From contig JAJRXZ010000020.1 in assembly GCA_024276015.1 (NCBI GenBank), positions 72,245 to 136,244 of the forward strand: a stretch of DNA of 64,000 nt, in the 5' to 3' direction. Below, piece after piece: positions 60,720-64,000 of the stretch. The notes beneath the pieces are model-generated. The model was not told the DNA's origin. It ran no database searches and saw nothing but the letters and a program-made list of their open reading frames with translations. The position numbers and the translations under genes were made by a program. Within the stretch, counting starts at the first letter, position 1. Each line of letters opens with the position of its first letter. The stretch comes from Spirochaetota bacterium (GTDB lineage Bacteria; Spirochaetota; UBA4802; UBA5550).

Positions 60720-61940
60720 TCATATTTTTGTTAAAATAAAGTCGATAAACTTATGGCCCTCGGCAAGATATAATCCTGAACTTTTTGCGGCTTTTTCACT
60801 GTAAGATTCTACCTTTTGGTATGCAGGATCTGCTTCCTTCCTGCGGTTCTTATATATGCAGAATGGCACCGGGTCCGATGTATGTGTTCTCAGCTGAAGA
60901 GGTGTGGGATGGTCGGGCAGAACTGCTATCGTAAAGTTCTTATAGTTCTTTTTCATTTCTTTTAAAACCGGCCCTACTATTTTTTTATCAAAATCTTCGA
61001 TAGATCTCATTTTATGATTGAGATTCCCCTGATGTCCCGATTCGTCGGGAGATTCCACGTGGAGATATATAAAGTTAGATTCTTTTATCCCTTTAAAGAG
61101 CGCTTCGGCTTTGCCTTCATAGTTTGTATCAATATATCCTGTTGCTCCTTTAACCGGGATCGGCGTAAGGCCTGCCGCTTTGCCGATACCGTGTATCAGG
61201 TCAACGGCAGATATTGTATGTCCCTGCAGTCCGTATATCTCCTTCAGTGTTCTGATCTTCGGTTTTTTCCCCCCTCCCCAAAGCCAGACTGAATCGGGAT
61301 CTCCTTTGTATGTATTTCTTAATTTTTTGATCAACAGCGAATTTCGGATTATCTTTTTTGATTCTTCCATTATTTTGATCAATACCTCAGACCCCTCTCC
61401 TTGGGGAAGATAGTTGAAAATATTTTTACCCTGTATATCGTGGGGAGGAGTGGATCCGGTTATATTTTTATAAGGATAATTACGCCAGATGAGAATATTT
61501 CTGTAAGAGACTCCGGGATAAAATTCGATGCCTTCAATATTAATTCCCTGTGATATCTCTCCAATGACCTGTCTTGTAAAAGCAGTGTCAATGTGACCTC
61601 CGCTGAAATCTTCCATGATGTTATTGCCGATGCTGACGATATTGCATCTGAATGCCGCATCGTCGGGGCCCAATGTAATATCCATATTTATTGCTTCAAG
61701 AGGGGCTCTGCCTGTATAAAATTTTTCAGGATCATATCCGAATATTGAGAGATTGGCGGTATCGCTTCCCGGCTTCATCCCGTTGGGAATTGTTTTGACA
61801 AGTCCCGATAACCCGTTTTTTGCCATGTAATCCATATTGGGCGTTTTTGCGGCTTCGAGAGGCGTTAGCCCTCCAAGTGAGTCAACAGGATAATCGGCCA
61901 TACCGTCGCCCAGTAATATTATTAATCTGTGTTCATACAT
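60720..61940 (-). CDS. apgM: 2,3-bisphosphoglycerate-independent phosphoglycerate mutase, archaeal type
   Basis: This 406-residue alkaline-phosphatase-superfamily protein fits the ApgM family: 'IILLGDGMADYPVDSLGG' (metal Asp), 'GSDTANLSIFGYDPE' (catalytic Ser region), 'SPDESGHQGNLNHKMRSIED' (metal Asp/His) and 'VLPDHPTPLQLRTHTSDPVP' (metal ligands). It interconverts 2- and 3-phosphoglycerate. Close relatives in some bacteria are thought to act as homoserine kinases, and no thr genes are adjacent, so glycolysis is the default. Convergent with the giant kinase gene (12 bp). Confidence 0.85.
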   Translation of the reverse strand: MYEHRLIILLGDGMADYPVDSLGGLTPLEAAKTPNMDYMAKNGLSGLVKTIPNGMKPGSDTANLSIFGYDPEKFYTGRAPLEAINMDITLGPDDAAFRCNIVSIGNNIMEDFSGGHIDTAFTRQVIGEISQGINIEGIEFYPGVSYRNILIWRNYPYKNITGSTPPHDIQGKNIFNYLPQGEGSEVLIKIMEESKKIIRNSLLIKKLRNTYKGDPDSVWLWGGGKKPKIRTLKEIYGLQGHTISAVDLIHGIGKAAGLTPIPVKGATGYIDTNYEGKAEALFKGIKESNFIYLHVESPDESGHQGNLNHKMRSIEDFDKKIVGPVLKEMKKNYKNFTIAVLPDHPTPLQLRTHTSDPVPFCIYKNRRKEADPAYQKVESYSEKAAKSSGLYLAEGHKFIDFILTKI

Positions 61941-61975
61941 AATTTTTCATTTGAATTATCAATTCATGCTGAATA

Positions 61976-61991
61976 ATTGTATTGATACAAT
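61976..61991. promoter_or_regulatory. 16-bp palindrome upstream of apgM
   Basis: ATTGTAT-TG-ATACAAT is a perfect inverted repeat, followed by a third ATACAAT-like half (TATACAATT). It lies 36 bp ahead of the apgM start and also ahead of a tiny frame with good ribosome site (AAAAAGGAG; ATG 62028, nine codons). Candidate operator; the factor is unknown. Confidence 0.35.
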
Positions 61992-62106
61992 ATACAATTA
62001 TATGTCAATTCAAAAAGGAGTTGTTAAATGATAAAAATGGGGCATTTTACTTTATAATCGACTTAGACACTTTTTATATGATGAGCAAATTCGCATAGGC
62101 TCAGAT

Positions 62107-62137
62107 AATATGGAAAATTTCAATGATGATCGGTATA
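62107..62137 (-). repeat. Truncated third copy of the ~100-bp repeat
   Basis: About 31 bp, AATATGGAAAATTTCAATGA and the continuing TGATCGGTATA, match the outer part of the 39.6- and 49.0-kb copies, in the orientation of copy 2; similarity stops abruptly. The following 62160-62205 has G-runs and C-runs (CCCCTCC / GGGGAG) of an unrelated hairpin. Confidence 0.65.
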
Positions 62138-62224
62138 TCTTTCTCACGATCTTTAAATCCCCTCCTTTGGGGAGATTTTAGGGGGGGGAACTCCCAAGTA
62201 TTCTTTCCGAAAAACACGGAATGA

Positions 62225-62515
62225 GCCATAAATATAATACTGAATAAACTTGACAGTAAAATAGAATGCCTGCATGGCGATGCGCTGGAGTATATTGAAT
62301 GGGAAGCGGATCTAATATGCGCAAATATTGTGATCTGGGTGCTGGAGAAATTCTTTGATGAAGGAGTTAATTTCAGAAGCAGATATTATCTGGTATCAGG
62401 TATTAATGGTTTGGAAATTGATAGATTTAAAAAAAAGATACTATCTCTGCCTTTTGAACTTATTCGTCATGAAGTGGAGAGTTCATGGAGTACTCTTCTG
62501 CTGAAAAAAATTTAA
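62225..62515 (+). pseudogene. C-terminal remnant of a prmA-like methyltransferase gene
   Basis: The frame is open from after a TGA at 62222 to TAA at 62513 and reads 'HGDALEYIEWEADLICANIV' and then 'YYLVSGINGLEI' and 'ESSWSTLLLKKI'. This resembles the last third of ribosomal protein L11 methyltransferase PrmA (DLVVANI..., LSGI..., EW..L). No start codon or N-terminal SAM motif is found upstream, where a truncated repeat lies. The remnant overlaps moaE by 4 bp at its end. Likely a dead gene cut by rearrangement. Confidence 0.6.
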
Positions 62516-62928
62516 CTTCTGTCGGTTATCCATATTGATCCGTCACTATAGAATTCTTTTTTCCAGATGGGGACTGTCTTTTTAATTGTATCAATAATAT
62601 ATCTTGATGCTTTGTATGCCTCTTCTCTGTGAGGAGAAGAGAGGGATATTAAAATACTGGCTTCGTTTATGTTTACGCGGCCGTACCTGTGGATCACTAT
62701 ACAGTTGTTCAAACTCCAGTTTTTCACCGCATAATTTACGATTTTTTCCATCTCTTTATAAGCCATACTCTCATAGATCTCATATTCGAGAAAATTAACG
62801 TCTTTGTTATTCGATCTGTTTCTTGCTCTTCCGATGAAAACAACTACTGCTCCGTCCCGGTCCGTTCCCGTATTTTTTACGGCATTTTCGATATTTATAG
62901 GCTCTTTCTGAAAAATTATCTGTTTCAT
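62512..62928 (-). CDS. moaE: Molybdopterin synthase catalytic subunit
   Basis: This 138-residue protein has the MoaE signature: 'GAVVVFIGRARNRSNNKDV', 'LEYEIYESMAYKEME', 'IVIHRYGRVNINEASILISL', 'SPHREEAYKA' and 'VPIWKKEFYSDGSIW' with the catalytic Lys residues (119/126-type in E. coli). It transfers sulfur from the MoaD thiocarboxylate to precursor Z. It follows moaD after 6 bp on the minus strand. No other molybdenum genes are in view. Confidence 0.94.
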   Translation of the reverse strand: MKQIIFQKEPINIENAVKNTGTDRDGAVVVFIGRARNRSNNKDVNFLEYEIYESMAYKEMEKIVNYAVKNWSLNNCIVIHRYGRVNINEASILISLSSPHREEAYKASRYIIDTIKKTVPIWKKEFYSDGSIWITDRS

Positions 62929-62934
62929 TTAACC

Positions 62935-63180
62935 TTAACCTCCGCTGACAGGGGGAAAAATAGCCAGGATATCATTCTTGTTCAGTATGGTTTTACTGCT
63001 GCAGTACTCTTCATTAACTGCAATAAGAAGTGAATCCTTTATTTCATTGAAAGACGGATTTTCTTCTCTGATTTTTTGAATAATATCCTCAACTCTTGAG
63101 CCTTCGGGGATGGTTATCTCTTTTTCATCAAATCCAAGAAGATCCTTAACAGTTGCAAAGGTCTTAATTGTTATTTTCAT
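62935..63180 (-). CDS. moaD: Molybdopterin synthase sulfur-carrier subunit
   Basis: This 81-residue ubiquitin-like protein ends in 'FPPVSGG', the C-terminal Gly-Gly that is adenylated and thiocarboxylated by MoeB. 'NEEYCSSKTILNKNDILAIF' is a typical late-strand region. It pairs with MoaE directly downstream. The cofactor implies at least one molybdoenzyme elsewhere in the genome. Confidence 0.93.
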   Translation of the reverse strand: MKITIKTFATVKDLLGFDEKEITIPEGSRVEDIIQKIREENPSFNEIKDSLLIAVNEEYCSSKTILNKNDILAIFPPVSGG

Positions 63181-63186
63181 TATGCC

Positions 63187-63407
63187 TCATTTCATTATAC
63201 TAAAATTAATTTTAGGGTCATTCCGGATTCGCAGGGAATATGGCCAAAATATTATTCCCATGCTTTCAAGAAAGTCATCTCTGTATTCATCATGATCTTT
63301 TTTTCATTATGAATATCACCATCTATTTCTATTGCAAGTCTTTTTTCAAAAGAGTAAAGATACGTGATATATCCGGAGAGAGAAAAGATGTTCCCGCCAG
63401 CCCTCAC
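63187..63407 (-). pseudogene. Frameshifted DUF559 (Vsr-like endonuclease fold) remnant
   Basis: On the minus strand the frame from 63407 reads 'YSFEKRLAIEIDGDIHNEKK' and is then broken at a 7-A run (63298-63304); in the next frame it continues 'DHDEYRDDFLESMGIIFWPY' and ends at 63187. Joined, it matches the DUF559 core (IEIDG..H...R...L...GI). One added A would restore the frame, so this may also be a homopolymer sequencing error. The N-terminal region that normally holds 'RRQ' and 'DF' motifs is missing or decayed. Confidence 0.6.
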
Positions 63408-63516
63408 AATTTTTAAGTTAAATTTTAAATATTTTCATTTATTTTAAATAAAATTTTACCGAATATTAATATGTGTTATGATTTTAAGATAAATGAATAG
63501 CAACAGAGGATCGGCT

Positions 63517-63648
63517 ATGAGATGTTCAAAGTGCGCAGATATAATCAACGAGCTTAATCACTTCTATATCCCGTTAAAAAACAGGAAAGACGGAGTAAGA
63601 TACTGCATCAAATGTGCAAGAGAAGAAAAAATCGTAACTCTTGTTTAG
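63517..63648 (+). CDS. 43-residue zinc-ribbon protein
   Basis: A 43-codon frame has CSKC at the start and CIKC at residues 30-33, a four-Cys zinc ribbon with a conserved-looking centre ('YIPLKNRKDGVRY'). ATG at 63517 is preferred to ATG 63493 because AGAGGA lies 6 bases before it. It is divergent from moaD and convergent with flaA. Small zinc ribbons of this kind are common; role unknown. Confidence 0.6.
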   Translation: MRCSKCADIINELNHFYIPLKNRKDGVRYCIKCAREEKIVTLV

Positions 63649-63698
63649 ATATTACTCCATGAGACAATAATTCAGGTTAATTGTTCTTTTCTTATGTT

Positions 63699-64000
63699 TT
63701 ACCAGTCGTCACTCTGCCTGTCCGAGTATTTCTTTCTGACCCTTGCAGAAATATCGTCAATGTAGAAATATTGCCATTTGGGTCTGAGCCTTTTTGTATT
63801 CCCGGGCTGATAAATTAACTTTGTCAGTTTAATTGTCCTCTTCTGATTAAGGTACTCATCTTCCTGCACTATGGATTTGGGGAGCTTTACGCTCAGTTTT
63901 CGCCATCCCAGGAAGTTCAGTTTGCCGAAGTGAATTCTGTGGGCATCGCCGTTTGCATCTTCAATAAAGGCTGAAAGTTCGCCCGTAAAACCTTTCCCAT
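63699..64000 (-). CDS. flaA: Flagellar filament outer-layer protein FlaA, C-terminal fragment
   Basis: Only the last 100 residues are in the window; the frame continues beyond base 64000. 'GKGFTGELSAFIEDANGDAH' (start of the visible part), 'FGKLNFLGWRKLSVKLPKSI', 'KLIYQPGN' and 'YFYIDDISAR' match the C-terminal half of spirochaetal FlaA, which coats the periplasmic flagellar core. FlaA usually ends with a fYvDxlkv-type strand as seen here. This is the strongest taxonomic marker in the window. Confidence 0.8.
   Translation of the reverse strand, partial: GKGFTGELSAFIEDANGDAHRIHFGKLNFLGWRKLSVKLPKSIVQEDEYLNQKRTIKLTKLIYQPGNTKRLRPKWQYFYIDDISARVRKKYSDRQSDDW

Noticed and set aside
62160..62205. C-run/G-run block CCCCTCCTTTGGGGAG as a terminator
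   Set aside because: Pairing is possible but there is no T-run and no gene ending just before it on either strand; more likely part of the rearranged spacer.

Overview
The window is a 64-kb, AT-rich chromosomal segment from a free-living, probably uncultivated member of the Spirochaetota. The best evidence is at the right edge: the C-terminal part of a flagellar sheath protein FlaA, a family essentially confined to spirochaetes. A Bdr-like heptad-repeat protein with a C-terminal membrane helix, a lipoprotein of the MXAN_6521/LA_1396 type and about seven predicted lipoproteins fit that placement. No rRNA, tRNA, CRISPR array, prophage or complete insertion sequence was recognised, so the species is unknown.

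Layout. 1-2.6 kb: a Cpx-like envelope-stress unit (sensor kinase fragment, response regulator, divergent Spy/CpxP-like lipoprotein) and a DUF4105-like protein. 2.8-7 kb: DUF1178 protein, a TdeIII-like type II restriction-modification pair, a polysaccharide deacetylase and the Bdr-like protein. 7.1-9 kb: leuA behind a leader that looks like a complete transcription attenuator (promoter, leucine-rich leader peptide, four pairing segments, terminator). 9-11.5 kb: ahcY overlapped by a SahR-like ArsR-methyltransferase regulator with a 44-bp palindrome at its start. 11.7-14.6 kb: a metallophosphoesterase-nucleotidyltransferase fusion and lysA. 14.9-20.6 kb: an orphan response regulator and a full livKHMGF branched-chain amino-acid transporter. 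20.6-31.7 kb: receiver protein, sirtuin, MBL hydrolase, alpha-glucan phosphorylase, PAS histidine kinase, prepilin peptidase, three beta-barrel proteins, a Cache-domain lipoprotein, Nudix hydrolase. 31.8-35 kb: ilvBHC operon.

35-49 kb: a hypothetical protein, a fourth beta-barrel, two tandem thioredoxin-fold proteins, a nucleoside phosphorylase-like protein, a STAS protein, transketolase, small lipoproteins, a multicopper oxidase with two tiny downstream genes, an M28 peptidase, a YchF relative with a degenerate P-loop, a zinc-ribbon membrane protein and a FecR lipoprotein. Two inverted copies of a roughly 100-bp intergenic repeat lie here; a truncated third lies near 62.1 kb. 49.7-60.7 kb is the most unusual part: an acyl-CoA dehydrogenase, an AfsA-hotdog protein with a PilZ-like tail, a degenerate IspH paralogue keeping the three iron-sulfur cysteines, and a 2131-residue hybrid kinase whose N-terminal kinase domain lacks the catalytic Asp. 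60.7-64 kb: apgM, a prmA-like remnant, moaE-moaD, a frameshifted DUF559 remnant, a 43-residue zinc-ribbon protein and flaA.

Functionally, leuA, ilvBHC and the Liv transporter form a branched-chain amino-acid supply theme, with direct evidence for leucine attenuation. A second theme is envelope sensing and signalling: two-component proteins, lipid-anchored sensors and the giant hybrid kinase. Two gene remnants and the truncated repeat around 62-63.4 kb suggest past rearrangement there.
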